Assembly (NCBI GenBank): GCA_030748495.1
Contig: JASMLX010000066.1
Span: 1-34,542 of the forward strand
Reading direction: 5' to 3'
Length of the DNA: 34,542 nucleotides
From: Candidatus Poribacteria bacterium
GTDB taxonomy: Bacteria; Poribacteria; WGA-4E; UBA9662
Position 1 is the stretch's first letter, and each line of letters opens with the position of its first letter. The notes under the pieces were generated by a model. The model was given only the letters and a program-made list of their open reading frames with translations. It was not told where the DNA came from and did no database searches. Of this stretch, positions 15,684 to 24,187 are shown one piece after another. The translations under genes were made by a program, and so were the position numbers.

Positions 15684-16574
15684 TTAACCTGAAGCCTCTG
15701 CACCGCTGACAATTTCGGCTACCTCTTTTGTAATCATTGTTTGTCTGGCTCTGTTTCGTTGCAGCACCATCTCCTCGATAAGGTCCTTGGCATTCTGAGT
15801 TGCGTTTTCCATTGCTGTCATTCTAGCCGCATGTTCGGCTGCATTTGAGTCCAGCAATACCTTCCACATCTGCGCATTGAGATGTTTGGGTAGAATTTGT
15901 TGCAAGATCTCTCCCTGTGTTGGTTCATAGAGGTATTCTAAAACAGTTGTCGGCTCAGTTGGTTCGGCTAGTGATTCAGCTGAAATTTCATCTAGCGGTA
16001 AAAGCTGTTCAGTTTGGACTACCTGAAGAATGGCTGACCGAAAATCGTTATAAATAATTTCGACTAAATCTACTTTGGCGGAGGAATACATTTCGCTAAT
16101 CTGACTCGATAATGCGGTGGCCGTTTCGAACCCCAATTGATTAAAGATATTAATGTATTCGGCCATAACGTTTGTCTCCCGACGACGGAAGAAATCAGCA
16201 ACTCGACGACCGACACAAATTAGATCTACTTCGACTTTCTGTTGTTGATAATGCTGAATCCGCTGACTGGTTGTACGAATCGTATTGGCATTAAAACTGC
16301 CACAGAGCCCACGGTCAGCTGAAACAGCAACAACGCAGACCTTCTGAAGAGAACGTGTCTCTAGCAACGGGTGGGAGATGGCCGACTCGTCTTCCAGGAC
16401 AGAGACTAGCTGGGTTAGGATTCGATTAAACCTATTAGCGTAAGGGCGGTTGGCTTCGATCGCTTGCTGGGCTCGACGTAACTTAGCCGTTGCCACCATT
16501 CGCATGGCATCCGTAACTTGAGAGATTTTGGTAATACTGGCGATTCGTCGCCGAATCTCACGGAGTGTTTCCAC
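15684..16574 (-). CDS. atpG: F-type ATP synthase gamma subunit
   Basis: This 296-residue central stalk subunit has the N-terminal coiled-coil helix TLREIRRRIASITKISQVTDAM and RMVATAKLRRAQQ, then the Rossmann-like core with SADRGLCGSFNANTIR, and the C-terminal helix with ARMTAMENATQNAKDLI and LQRNRARQTMITKEVAEIVS. Both terminal helices that form the rotating shaft are complete. It lies 21 nt downstream of atpA. Confidence 0.97.
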   Translation of the reverse strand: METLREIRRRIASITKISQVTDAMRMVATAKLRRAQQAIEANRPYANRFNRILTQLVSVLEDESAISHPLLETRSLQKVCVVAVSADRGLCGSFNANTIRTTSQRIQHYQQQKVEVDLICVGRRVADFFRRRETNVMAEYINIFNQLGFETATALSSQISEMYSSAKVDLVEIIYNDFRSAILQVVQTEQLLPLDEISAESLAEPTEPTTVLEYLYEPTQGEILQQILPKHLNAQMWKVLLDSNAAEHAARMTAMENATQNAKDLIEEMVLQRNRARQTMITKEVAEIVSGAEASG

Positions 16575-16595
16575 GTTATACCCTACACTGCTAGC

Positions 16596-18128
16596 CTATC
16601 GTTGATCGCTAGGTTGGAAAGATGCTTTGAAAGTGCTGACCGCCTGGTTCAACTGTTCAGTGAGTTCGTCGCTGAGGTCCCCAGTTTCGATAATTTCGTT
16701 CAGGATATCGCCATGGTTCTGATCCATGTAGGCCAAAAACTCCGATTCGAACCGCGCAATATCGCCCAGCTCTAAATCATCCATATAACCGTTAGATCCA
16801 CAGAAGATCGAAACAATCTCTTTCTCGACCGGTAGCGGTTGGTGCTGTGGCTGTTTTAATAACTCAATCAATCGATCACCACGTCGTAGTTGTTGCTGAG
16901 TTGCGGCATCGAGGTCTGAGCCAAACTGTGCAAAGGCGGCGACCTCCCGATAACGGGCTAGATCTAAGCGCATCGTTTTGGCAACACCATCTGCTTTCAT
17001 CGCTTTGAGTTGGGCGTCACCACCTACCCGAGACACCGAAACACCGGGGTTGATGGCGGGGCGAACCCCCGCATTAAATAGATCCGTCGTCAAATAGATT
17101 TGCCCATCGGTAATTGAAATAATATTAGTCGGAATGTAAGTCGTCAGATCGCCTTCGAAAATCTGCACTATTGGCAGAGATGTCAAGGAACCAGCCCCTA
17201 GGTCGTCACTTAGCTTAGCCGCTCGCTCCAGCAGACGAGAGTGTAAGTAGAAGACATCTCCTGGATAAGCTTCACGGCCAGGTGGGCGCCGCAGCAGGAG
17301 TGACATTTGGCGGTAGGCCCAAGCGTGGATGGTGAGGTCATCGTAAATAATAAGCGCATGCTCACCTTTATCTCGAAAATATTCGCCCATGGAGGTTCCA
17401 GAATAGGGGGCCAGATACTGCATCGGTGACGTGTCACTAGCTGTTGCCGCAACGACGATAGTATAGTCGAGTGCACCGTGTTGCCGGAGTGTATCGACCA
17501 CTTGTGCAATCGTCGATCCTTTTTGTCCGATTGCAACATAGATGCATTTTACATCTGAATCTTTTTGGTTGATGATGGTGTCAATAGCAATGGTCGTCTT
17601 ACCGGTTTGCCGATCCCCGATGATGAGCTCACGTTGGCCACGCCCAATTGGCACCATACTGTCGATGGCCTTAAGACCTGTTAGGAGAGGCTCTTCTACT
17701 GGCTGCCGCTGAATAATTCCTAACCCTTTGCGCTCAACCGGTAGCGTATGATCAGTTTCGATGGGTGGTCCGCCGTCAATTGGTTCGCCCAGGGCGTCTA
17801 CAACTCGACCCAGCAACGCTTCGCCAACGGGAACAGCTAACAGCGAGTTGGTTCGCTTGACAGTATCACCCTCTCGCACCTCAGTGTCTTCACCAAATAA
17901 CACGCAGCCAACATTGTCTTCTTCTAGGTTAAAAACCATGCCCATAACGCCGTTGGGGAATTCTATTTCCTCCCCAGCCATGGCATTTGCTAAACCGTGA
18001 ACGCGCGCAATACCATCACCAACCTGCAGAACAGTTCCTGCATCATAAACGTCTACATCTCGGCTATACTGTAATAGCTGTTGTTTAAGAATACTTGAAA
18101 CTTCGTCCGGTCTCACGTCTCTCGCCAT
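16596..18128 (-). CDS. atpA: F-type ATP synthase alpha subunit
   Basis: This 510-residue non-catalytic nucleotide-binding F1 subunit begins with RPDEVSSILKQQL. It then shows GDGIARVHGLANAMAGE in the beta-barrel domain, Walker A GDRQTGKT (171-178), YVAIGQKGSTIAQVV, YRQMSLLLRRPPGREAYPGD and the arginine-finger region PGVSVSRVGGDAQLKAMK. It is full length. It forms the alpha3beta3 head with AtpD. It starts 5 nt after the atpH stop, and the gene order matches the classical atp operon. Confidence 0.98.
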   Translation of the reverse strand: MARDVRPDEVSSILKQQLLQYSRDVDVYDAGTVLQVGDGIARVHGLANAMAGEEIEFPNGVMGMVFNLEEDNVGCVLFGEDTEVREGDTVKRTNSLLAVPVGEALLGRVVDALGEPIDGGPPIETDHTLPVERKGLGIIQRQPVEEPLLTGLKAIDSMVPIGRGQRELIIGDRQTGKTTIAIDTIINQKDSDVKCIYVAIGQKGSTIAQVVDTLRQHGALDYTIVVAATASDTSPMQYLAPYSGTSMGEYFRDKGEHALIIYDDLTIHAWAYRQMSLLLRRPPGREAYPGDVFYLHSRLLERAAKLSDDLGAGSLTSLPIVQIFEGDLTTYIPTNIISITDGQIYLTTDLFNAGVRPAINPGVSVSRVGGDAQLKAMKADGVAKTMRLDLARYREVAAFAQFGSDLDAATQQQLRRGDRLIELLKQPQHQPLPVEKEIVSIFCGSNGYMDDLELGDIARFESEFLAYMDQNHGDILNEIIETGDLSDELTEQLNQAVSTFKASFQPSDQR

Positions 18129-18133
18129 AAAAT

Positions 18134-18691
18134 CTATCCTCTTGCCGGCAAGGAGCCACTTGCCAGTTGCAACTTCATTCGCTCTAATTGTGTGGTAATG
18201 CTCCCATCAAAAATTGTGTCCCCAAGTTTAGCTATAAACCCACCTTGAATGGATGGGTCAATGTCGATTTTGAGACGAACGGTCTTACCCGAATATACAC
18301 TCAACTTCTCGATTAGCTTCGTTCGTTGAGTTTCTCCCAGTTCCGTCGCTACGGTGACTTGCGCCTCAATTCGCCCTGCTTGTTCGTCCAGAATTGATTG
18401 GAAATTATCTAAAATTGCAACTAACCCTCTTTCTCTCTGTTTATCCGCCAGCATAGTTAGAAATCCAAGCATTAATGGATCAACTCGGCTAGAGAAAAGG
18501 TTTTGAAAGATTTCCTTCTTAAATTCTGGTGAAATTAGTGGATCGTGGATCAGTTCACCAAATTCGTCAGAAGTTTCAGCTAACTCCAGCAAATAGGATG
18601 CATCAGTAGCTATCTTATCGATGATTTCCTGCTCTACCGCCGCTTGATACAAAGCAGTTGAATAGCGTTGCGCAACTCGTACATCCTTCAT
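18134..18691 (-). CDS. atpH: F-type ATP synthase delta subunit
   Basis: This 185-residue peripheral-stalk subunit (OSCP/delta family) has an N-terminal helical bundle starting VAQRYSTALYQAAVEQ, ETSDEFGELIHDPLISPEFK and FLTMLADKQRERGLVAILDN. The C-terminal domain reads VKLKIDIDPSIQGGFIAKLG-like (RLKIDIDPSIQGGFIAKLGD), the delta signature. It ties the b-subunit stalk to the top of F1. It sits between atpF and atpA with a 39-nt gap on its upstream side. Confidence 0.95.
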   Translation of the reverse strand: MKDVRVAQRYSTALYQAAVEQEIIDKIATDASYLLELAETSDEFGELIHDPLISPEFKKEIFQNLFSSRVDPLMLGFLTMLADKQRERGLVAILDNFQSILDEQAGRIEAQVTVATELGETQRTKLIEKLSVYSGKTVRLKIDIDPSIQGGFIAKLGDTIFDGSITTQLERMKLQLASGSLPARG

Positions 18692-18730
18692 GACAATCCT
18701 TTGTTCAGTTGGTACGATTAATACATGCCT

Positions 18731-19357
18731 CTAGACGTTAGGCGCTTCGGGTAAGCGGCTAACATACTCATCGATAATATGCTGATGTGTCGCTTGATCG
18801 AGTTGCTGGTCGATCACCTGACTGGCCGCACTGATGGCGATTTCAGCTATCTGTCCCCGTAGTTCCAGGATTGCCGCATCTTTGTCACGTTGAATCTCAG
18901 ATCGAGCATGCTCGATCTGAGCCGCTGCTTCCTGGCGTGCCTGTTCGAGGATTTGCTGCCGTTCTAGCTCGCCGCGTTCAACGGCTTCTTGGACCTTTGT
19001 TCGGGCTTCTGCCTCAATCTCATTCAGACGCTGCTGCGTCTCTGAGGTCAAGCGGTCAAGCTCAGATTGGTCGTTTTCAAGTTTGTCCATCCGCGAAACG
19101 ATTTCCTTCTGCCGGTCATCAAGTATCCCACCAACTTTTCCGAAAACGAATTTGTTGAGAACTAACAAAACGATGAGGAACCCCGCCGCCTGAATAATGA
19201 TCAACTTCGGATTCAATCCCATCGCTTCCAAAAGGCCACCACCGGCCTGATCTGAACTATCATGATCAATCATCTCATCTGCGGCCGAGGCCAAGACTGG
19301 CGTAAGCGCCAGAATCGCTATACACAGAACCAATGTTAAACTCAAATATATCTTCAT
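18731..19357 (-). CDS. atpF: F-type ATP synthase b subunit
   Basis: This protein has 208 residues from the ATG at 19357. The frame is open to a TTG at 19363, but that start has no better support. It begins with a signal-like hydrophobic stretch (residues 3-20, ending LASAA). An acidic/glycine linker and the true membrane anchor (LIIIQAAGFLIVLLVLNKFV) follow. The long hydrophilic Glu/Gln/Ala-rich coiled coil (DDRQKEIVSRMDKLENDQSE, then heptads to about residue 190) forms the stator stalk. The extra N-terminal hydrophobic segment is longer than in the E. coli b subunit (156 residues). It may be a cleaved signal peptide or a second membrane helix. Only one b-type gene is present in this cluster. 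Confidence 0.93.
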   Translation of the reverse strand: MKIYLSLTLVLCIAILALTPVLASAADEMIDHDSSDQAGGGLLEAMGLNPKLIIIQAAGFLIVLLVLNKFVFGKVGGILDDRQKEIVSRMDKLENDQSELDRLTSETQQRLNEIEAEARTKVQEAVERGELERQQILEQARQEAAAQIEHARSEIQRDKDAAILELRGQIAEIAISAASQVIDQQLDQATHQHIIDEYVSRLPEAPNV

Positions 19358-19425
19358 AGGCAATAATGAACGGATACTAAAGTCCCCGTAATTTCCTGGT
19401 TCCTAGTTTCATGAAATCACCCGTC

Positions 19426-19722
19426 CTAATTCTCGTTTGTTTGTACTGCGGCTTCAGCTGTAATCAACTTCTCTACATCACTAACACTATCAGGCAGTTT
19501 ACCCATTAACAAAAAGAACATTAATAACGAGTAAATGACTAACGATTCTATCAGGGCTAAACCAATAATCATCGCTGTTTGAACCTGACCGGCTGCCTCC
19601 GGCTGACGAGCGATTCCTTCTAGAGCAGTGCATGTTGCTTTGCCCTGTGCGGTCGAAGCAAAAATCACCGCAATCGGTAAACCCAACGTAACACCAAAGG
19701 CCAATACCGCAAGATAAATCAT
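19426..19722 (-). CDS. atpE: F-type ATP synthase c subunit with Gln/Glu-Ser ion site
   Basis: This 98-residue proteolipid has two membrane helices (about 2-25 and 50-73) joined by the polar loop ARQPEAAG (38-45). The ion-carrying carboxylate is Glu59 in LALIESLVIY. Gln26 in helix 1 and Ser60 and Tyr64 in helix 2 stand at the same spacing as Gln32, Glu65, Ser66 and Tyr70 of the Na+-binding Ilyobacter c-ring, but the Thr67 position is Leu61. The usual GxGxGxG packing motif of helix 1 reads F21-x-S23-x-A25-x-G27, which is unusual. The C-terminus carries an extra, mostly polar tail of about 24 residues. The start has a strong AGGAGG site. Whether the coupling ion is Na+ or H+ cannot be settled from this. 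Confidence 0.95.
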   Translation of the reverse strand: MIYLAVLAFGVTLGLPIAVIFASTAQGKATCTALEGIARQPEAAGQVQTAMIIGLALIESLVIYSLLMFFLLMGKLPDSVSDVEKLITAEAAVQTNEN

Positions 19723-19778
19723 AAATATTTCCTCCTAAGAAATTGTGTGTAAAACAGTAAGATTGGTACTACCACAAC

Positions 19779-20603
19779 TCAGTGTGCTGCAGCACCGTGC
19801 TCATCACCATGCTCTAAAAAGGTGACAATATAGATTGACGTCAACAGTGAAAAAACGAAGGCCTGTAGAAAGCCACCGAACAATCCAAAGAACAGCATTG
19901 GCAATTGAGTTGGGAACCAAATTCCCAGACCTAACAATGTCAATTGAAAAATAACTGTTTCCTCGCCATAGATGTTACCAAAGAGCCGGATTCCGAGTGA
20001 ACCTGCACGTGCCAATTCTCCCACGATATGCAATGGGAACATCAACGGCCCTAACCACCAGGGATCCCCGATAAAGTGCTTCAAGTAACCGACAACCCCA
20101 TTCTCTTTGATGGCGATAATATGAACACCTATCAAGGCAGTCACGCCCAAAGCAAGGGTTGTATTTAAATCAGCAGTCGGTGCTTGTAAACCGGGAATCA
20201 GACCAAGATAATTCAAAGATAGAATGAAAATAAAAAACGAGCCAGGAAACCAGACATATTTTTTGCCATGATCGCCCAGAATATCCCCGAAAAAATTAAT
20301 TATGCCAGCCGTAAAAAGTTCCAGAAGTGTTTGCCCTTTACTGTCGGGCAAGCGTTTCAGGTTTCGCGTCGCCAAACTGAAAAGCCCGATAAGAATCAGA
20401 ACAACGAAATAGGTGTTGGGAATCAGGTCCGGTTGGTGCCAAGTGTTAGATTGAAGGCCTTTGAGTAAAGGAAGATCCGAAATAGGCTTTAGCCAAGTAC
20501 GATGAGAATCTTCCGAAGCAGACAGAGGATGAACTGCAACGACAAAGAAAAAGGAAACAGCCAGCAGTAGTGAAATATAAGGAGTCTTTTTTACCTTCAT
20601 CAA
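19779..20603 (-). CDS. atpB: F-type ATP synthase a subunit
   Basis: This 274-residue membrane stator protein begins with a signal-like helix (about 9-29, ending PLSAS). The family's helices follow, and the essential arginine is Arg206 in SLGIRLFGNIYGEE. Other family features are TLLELFTAGIINFFGDILG, NYLGLIPGL and the C-terminal helix QAFVFSLLTSIYIVTFLEHG. It ends in a His/Glu-rich tail. It forms the ion half-channels next to the c-ring. The ATG overlaps the stop of the upstream atpI-like gene (ATGA); a second ATG lies one codon later. Confidence 0.96.
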   Translation of the reverse strand: MMKVKKTPYISLLLAVSFFFVVAVHPLSASEDSHRTWLKPISDLPLLKGLQSNTWHQPDLIPNTYFVVLILIGLFSLATRNLKRLPDSKGQTLLELFTAGIINFFGDILGDHGKKYVWFPGSFFIFILSLNYLGLIPGLQAPTADLNTTLALGVTALIGVHIIAIKENGVVGYLKHFIGDPWWLGPLMFPLHIVGELARAGSLGIRLFGNIYGEETVIFQLTLLGLGIWFPTQLPMLFFGLFGGFLQAFVFSLLTSIYIVTFLEHGDEHGAAAH

Positions 20604-21031
20604 CTGCTTTTGTTTGTCTTGCTGTGTAGCGGAATCAACACCATCAACTTGATTGCTTTGAGAATAACAACTATCTGAATCAGCCCTACACCTATAGCAA
20701 ATGAGTAAATATTAAGCCAATTAGCCTTCATCAGAAAATAGAATCCAACAGCAATAAGCGTATATTTCCCTAGCGCAACTAAGCTGAGCCACCTCTTCGT
20801 CTTGGGCTTACTCCCAGGCCTTACCATCAGGCGAACAACAAATTCTAGTGTTAAGATTGCCCCTAAACTAAAAAGGCTCCCGACCACAAAGCTAAGTGCA
20901 GTAGGAAAACCATAAACTATCCCGAACAAAGCGGACATGACTATCGTCAAAAACACAGATAGGTAGTATATCCGCCGGAGAAAGCGACCGTCAACCTCAA
21001 AAGAGGATTGGGGTTGTTTGGATAAGACCAT
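20600..21031 (-). CDS. atpI: AtpI-like ATP synthase assembly protein
   Basis: This 143-residue protein has four predicted membrane helices (about 21-40, 44-66, 84-101 and 106-128) and ends in a short basic tail. The pattern, with VVGSLFSLGAILTLEFVVR and a basic loop before GKYTLIAVGFYFL, fits the ATP synthase I family (AtpI, thought to help c-ring assembly). Sequence conservation in this family is low, so the call leans on position: second in the atp cluster, with start and stop overlapping or nearly touching its neighbours. Confidence 0.75.
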   Translation of the reverse strand: MVLSKQPQSSFEVDGRFLRRIYYLSVFLTIVMSALFGIVYGFPTALSFVVGSLFSLGAILTLEFVVRLMVRPGSKPKTKRWLSLVALGKYTLIAVGFYFLMKANWLNIYSFAIGVGLIQIVVILKAIKLMVLIPLHSKTNKSS

Positions 21032-21036
21032 GTTCT

Positions 21037-21354
21037 TTAATCCGGATGAGTTTTGCCTTTTAGCCCGAGTTCTTTTTGCTGTTCAATCCTTCGATTCCAA
21101 CGGTAAATGGACTTGTACATCTGGATAAAACCTGCGACGGTACCAAGCAGAAAACCAATTATTAATCCAAGTTGCTGATTACCAAACTTACTCCCAAGCC
21201 ACTTTCCTGTAAAAGTTCCTATCACGATTGAAAAAACAAGCGTCAACCCAATCGTACTGAGGTCCCCGACACTGGTCAGTGCCGACTGACGTGCAGCAAC
21301 TGAATAACGAGGCTGCTTTCTCTCTTGACCCATCGATTGGTCGTCGAGATTCAT
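21037..21354 (-). CDS. AtpZ/AtpI-type small membrane protein
   Basis: This 105-residue protein has two membrane helices (about 36-52 and 63-82). TIGLTLVFSIVIGTFTGKWL and then LGLIIGFLLGTVAGFIQMYK are typical of the AtpZ/AtpI small-subunit family (F0F1-ATPase subunit, sometimes called a putative Mg2+/Ca2+ transporter). It is the first gene of the atp cluster proper. It begins 35 nt after the nhaD stop and ends 5 nt before the atpI-like start, so it connects the antiporter gene to the ATP synthase genes. Confidence 0.8.
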   Translation of the reverse strand: MNLDDQSMGQERKQPRYSVAARQSALTSVGDLSTIGLTLVFSIVIGTFTGKWLGSKFGNQQLGLIIGFLLGTVAGFIQMYKSIYRWNRRIEQQKELGLKGKTHPD

Positions 21355-21389
21355 TACACGGATTAGATCTGTCCTGTCAGGAAATTAGA

Positions 21390-23201
21390 TTAGGATCTAA
21401 AAAAGACTAAGGTAACAAGAATAAAGATCGGAATTAGTATCGAGAATGACCAGGCCATATAACCAAAGAAACTTGGCATCTTGACACCGTTCTCTTCAGC
21501 AATGGCTTTAACCATAAAGTTTGGTGCATTGCCGATATAGGTGTTGGCTCCCATAAAGACCGCACCGCAGCTAATGGCTAGCAAGGTTTGTGACATGACG
21601 CCCATAAGTGAGGTAGGGTCACCACCAGCGGTGTTGAAGAAGACAACATAGGTTGGCGCGTTATCTAAGAAACTGGAAAGCAATCCAGTCAACCAGAAGT
21701 ACATCATATTGATCGGATCATTAGTTGAGGTTTGAACGGCCAAAATCACGCTGCTGAGTTTACCATCAACTCCAGCTTGTAGAATCTTCAAGGCCGGGAT
21801 CATACAAACAAAAATACCGATGAATAGTTTCGCTACCTCTAGGATTGGTTCCCAGGTGAAACCATTAGCCGCGCGAACATTGCTCTCTTGCTCACTTGGG
21901 TCTGGAATATCATGCCCATGATCATCCTTGATAGTACGATACATAGGCGTATATAACAGGCTAGCAAGAGCGATCAAGATCATTAATCCATCTCTTACTA
22001 AGTTGGCGTATGGAACTCGGACACCGAAAATGTCGACGCCAGAATTCTCATCGTGGCTTTTCTGAGCACGCAGGCCGTTTACCGTTGCTACTGCATGCAG
22101 ATGTTTCTTACGCAGGTTATGATATTCTGTGTTGTTGTCATCCAATTTGACACTAGAATGGGCTTCAACATAGGTGACCAATTCTTCTTTAGCTGCTTTC
22201 ATCACCTCTTCCGCCGCTTGAATCTGCGGAGCCATTTTTTCGGCGACTGAGGCATCTTTGAACGCACCATCAGCCAGAGATTTTGAAAATAGAATCGCGC
22301 CAATAATGCAGGCAACAAAAATAAAGTTAACTTTGCCGTCCAGTCCAATCGGTTGCTTTTCGCCATCCTCTGGTGGAGCGCCCTCTTTTTGAAACATTAA
22401 GGTGTCAAAAACAAAGAATACGATCAACAATACAATCGAAACCGGCAACATCAACGGGAAAAGCTTAAGTGTCCAAAAGAATTCAACCCCCTTCAAAAAA
22501 CCGAGGAACAGCGGCGGATCCCCTAGTGGTGTAAGTGAACCGCCAATATTAGCTACTAAGAAAATAAAGAACACGACCACATGGACTCGGTGTTGTCGCC
22601 AGGCGTTTGCCCTTAAGAGTGGTCGAATCAGCAACATCGCAGCCCCTGTAGTTCCCATCCAACTGGCCAGCGCCGTACCGATGGCGATGATAAGCGTGTT
22701 TACTAAGGGGGAGCCCCTGAGGGAGCCTTTGAGACAAATGCCACCGGCTGCAGTAAAAAGAGCGGTTAATAATATAATGAAGGGAACGTAATCCAGCAGA
22801 ACAATATGTACAATTTCGTACCAGGCGTCACCTTTGTAGCCTAACAAAAATGGAATTGAGAAAATAACGATCCAGGCCAACGATACCTTGCCGTAGTTAT
22901 GGTGCCAGAAATGCTCAGCCACCAGCGGAAAAACCGCAATCGAGAGTAGGATGCCAACGAAAGGGATAACCCACCACAACGGTAATTTAGCTCCTTCTAC
23001 GCCATGGTGTCCATGATCCTCGCCATGGCTGGTTGCTTCAGTTTCATGATCTTGGTGATCTGTATTGTGGGTGTGGGTGTCAGCCTCATGGGAGGCAGTA
23101 TCATCTGCTCCAACGGCGATCAATGGCAGTAGTAGGAATATCAGTAAAGGTACAAATACGAGAAGTTGTCGAAAATTAGCAATCCGATAATTTATTGGCA
23201 T
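21390..23201 (-). CDS. nhaD: Na+/H+ antiporter NhaD
   Basis: This is a 603-residue polytopic membrane protein of the ion-transporter superfamily (NhaD branch). A signal-like helix (about 12-31) is followed by a His-rich periplasmic-type segment with nine His between 38 and 66. Transport helices follow, with TALASWMGTTGAAMLLIRPL, NIGGSLTPLGDPPLFLGFL (the family signature near 218-236) and, near the end, LDNAPTYVVFFN and GAVFMGANTYIGNAPNFMVK. A charged helical insertion of about 80 residues (310-390) makes it longer than the well-known Vibrio NhaD. It should expel Na+ in exchange for H+. The ATG at 23201 is preferred over the one six codons upstream (23219) because GGAG lies 7 nt before it. Confidence 0.92.
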   Translation of the reverse strand: MPINYRIANFRQLLVFVPLLIFLLLPLIAVGADDTASHEADTHTHNTDHQDHETEATSHGEDHGHHGVEGAKLPLWWVIPFVGILLSIAVFPLVAEHFWHHNYGKVSLAWIVIFSIPFLLGYKGDAWYEIVHIVLLDYVPFIILLTALFTAAGGICLKGSLRGSPLVNTLIIAIGTALASWMGTTGAAMLLIRPLLRANAWRQHRVHVVVFFIFLVANIGGSLTPLGDPPLFLGFLKGVEFFWTLKLFPLMLPVSIVLLIVFFVFDTLMFQKEGAPPEDGEKQPIGLDGKVNFIFVACIIGAILFSKSLADGAFKDASVAEKMAPQIQAAEEVMKAAKEELVTYVEAHSSVKLDDNNTEYHNLRKKHLHAVATVNGLRAQKSHDENSGVDIFGVRVPYANLVRDGLMILIALASLLYTPMYRTIKDDHGHDIPDPSEQESNVRAANGFTWEPILEVAKLFIGIFVCMIPALKILQAGVDGKLSSVILAVQTSTNDPINMMYFWLTGLLSSFLDNAPTYVVFFNTAGGDPTSLMGVMSQTLLAISCGAVFMGANTYIGNAPNFMVKAIAEENGVKMPSFFGYMAWSFSILIPIFILVTLVFFRS

Positions 23202-23320
23202 GAGCCTACTCCATTTCAACTAACAATTTGATCTACAGTGTTGAGTATGTAACGCCTACTACTGAGAAGTGGTCAGTTCGCCCAGAGGTTTCTTGATAGT
23301 GTTTGTTAATTCGACTTTAT

Positions 23321-24175
23321 CTAACCCTCTCGTCGAGGTTTTACTACAGTTTCACCATCATCTTCAATCAGTGGCCGATGATAGATATACGGAGGTTCTA
23401 GCACAGATCGTTGGGCATCTGTCAATTCGTCGGCCCATTTCGGAAATGTTACGTCGTAGTACCCACCAGCAAAATGCAGATATTTAGGCGAGTAACGAAT
23501 CAATAGGGATCGCCGGTGGCGATCTTTCCGAGTCCAAGGCAGCGTGCCGTGTAGAGTAGCCTCGTTAAAGATTACCATATCGCCGGCTTTAGCGGGGACA
23601 TTGTATACAACGCCTCTGTCTTCCTCCCATTTTCGAATTTCCTGGGGACAACTGTAATTAGATTTGTGACTACCCGGAATTACACACAGTCCACCATCTC
23701 CTTCTTCGATATCAGCCAGTTGATACTGGAGTACAACCATTCCACAACGCATTTGCCCGTTGCGGTAAGTATAATACTGTGAACCATCAAAATGGCGGGC
23801 AGTGGATCCATGAATTACCAGGCCTTCCGTACCGTAGTCGGAAGTTAAGATGAATGGGGCGTGGTCCAGCCGCCACCCTCGACCGTGCATCGTGTTTAGA
23901 TAGGGAATTGCTTTTGGATGCACAATCAATTCGCGAAACGGTTGGCAATGGGGCTTTGGCCAATTCAGCATGCCAGTGAACATTCCACGCTTGTGGGTTC
24001 CCACTAAGGATTTTGACCCAGCGGTATTGGAATTACCATCCTCATGCTGTAGATGAATACAGGCATCAACTGCATCGTTAACACAGGTGAGTTCGTCAGA
24101 ATTCAGAAAATTATGAACAACTAAAAACCCTTGCAAATCAAACAAAAACTTTTCTCGCTCTGTCATCTCTACCAT
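23321..24175 (-). CDS. Phytanoyl-CoA dioxygenase (PhyH) family protein
   Basis: This 284-residue Fe(II)/2-oxoglutarate dioxygenase of the PhyH type opens with FLFDLQGFLVVHNFLNSDEL. The iron site is His128-x-Asp130 (ARHFDGSQYY) with His209 in EATLHGTLPW. Arg221/Arg222 in HRRSLLIRYSP is the expected 2-oxoglutarate anchor. GDGGLCVIPGSHKSNY is the conserved core loop. It should be an active hydroxylase, but the substrate is unknown: family members act on many small molecules, lipids and phosphonates. It starts 12 nt after nqrM in the same direction and precedes nhaD by 119 nt, so it is probably co-expressed with the Na+-pump genes, an unexpected neighbour. Confidence 0.9.
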   Translation of the reverse strand: MVEMTEREKFLFDLQGFLVVHNFLNSDELTCVNDAVDACIHLQHEDGNSNTAGSKSLVGTHKRGMFTGMLNWPKPHCQPFRELIVHPKAIPYLNTMHGRGWRLDHAPFILTSDYGTEGLVIHGSTARHFDGSQYYTYRNGQMRCGMVVLQYQLADIEEGDGGLCVIPGSHKSNYSCPQEIRKWEEDRGVVYNVPAKAGDMVIFNEATLHGTLPWTRKDRHRRSLLIRYSPKYLHFAGGYYDVTFPKWADELTDAQRSVLEPPYIYHRPLIEDDGETVVKPRREG

Positions 24176-24187
24176 ATCAGAAATCCT

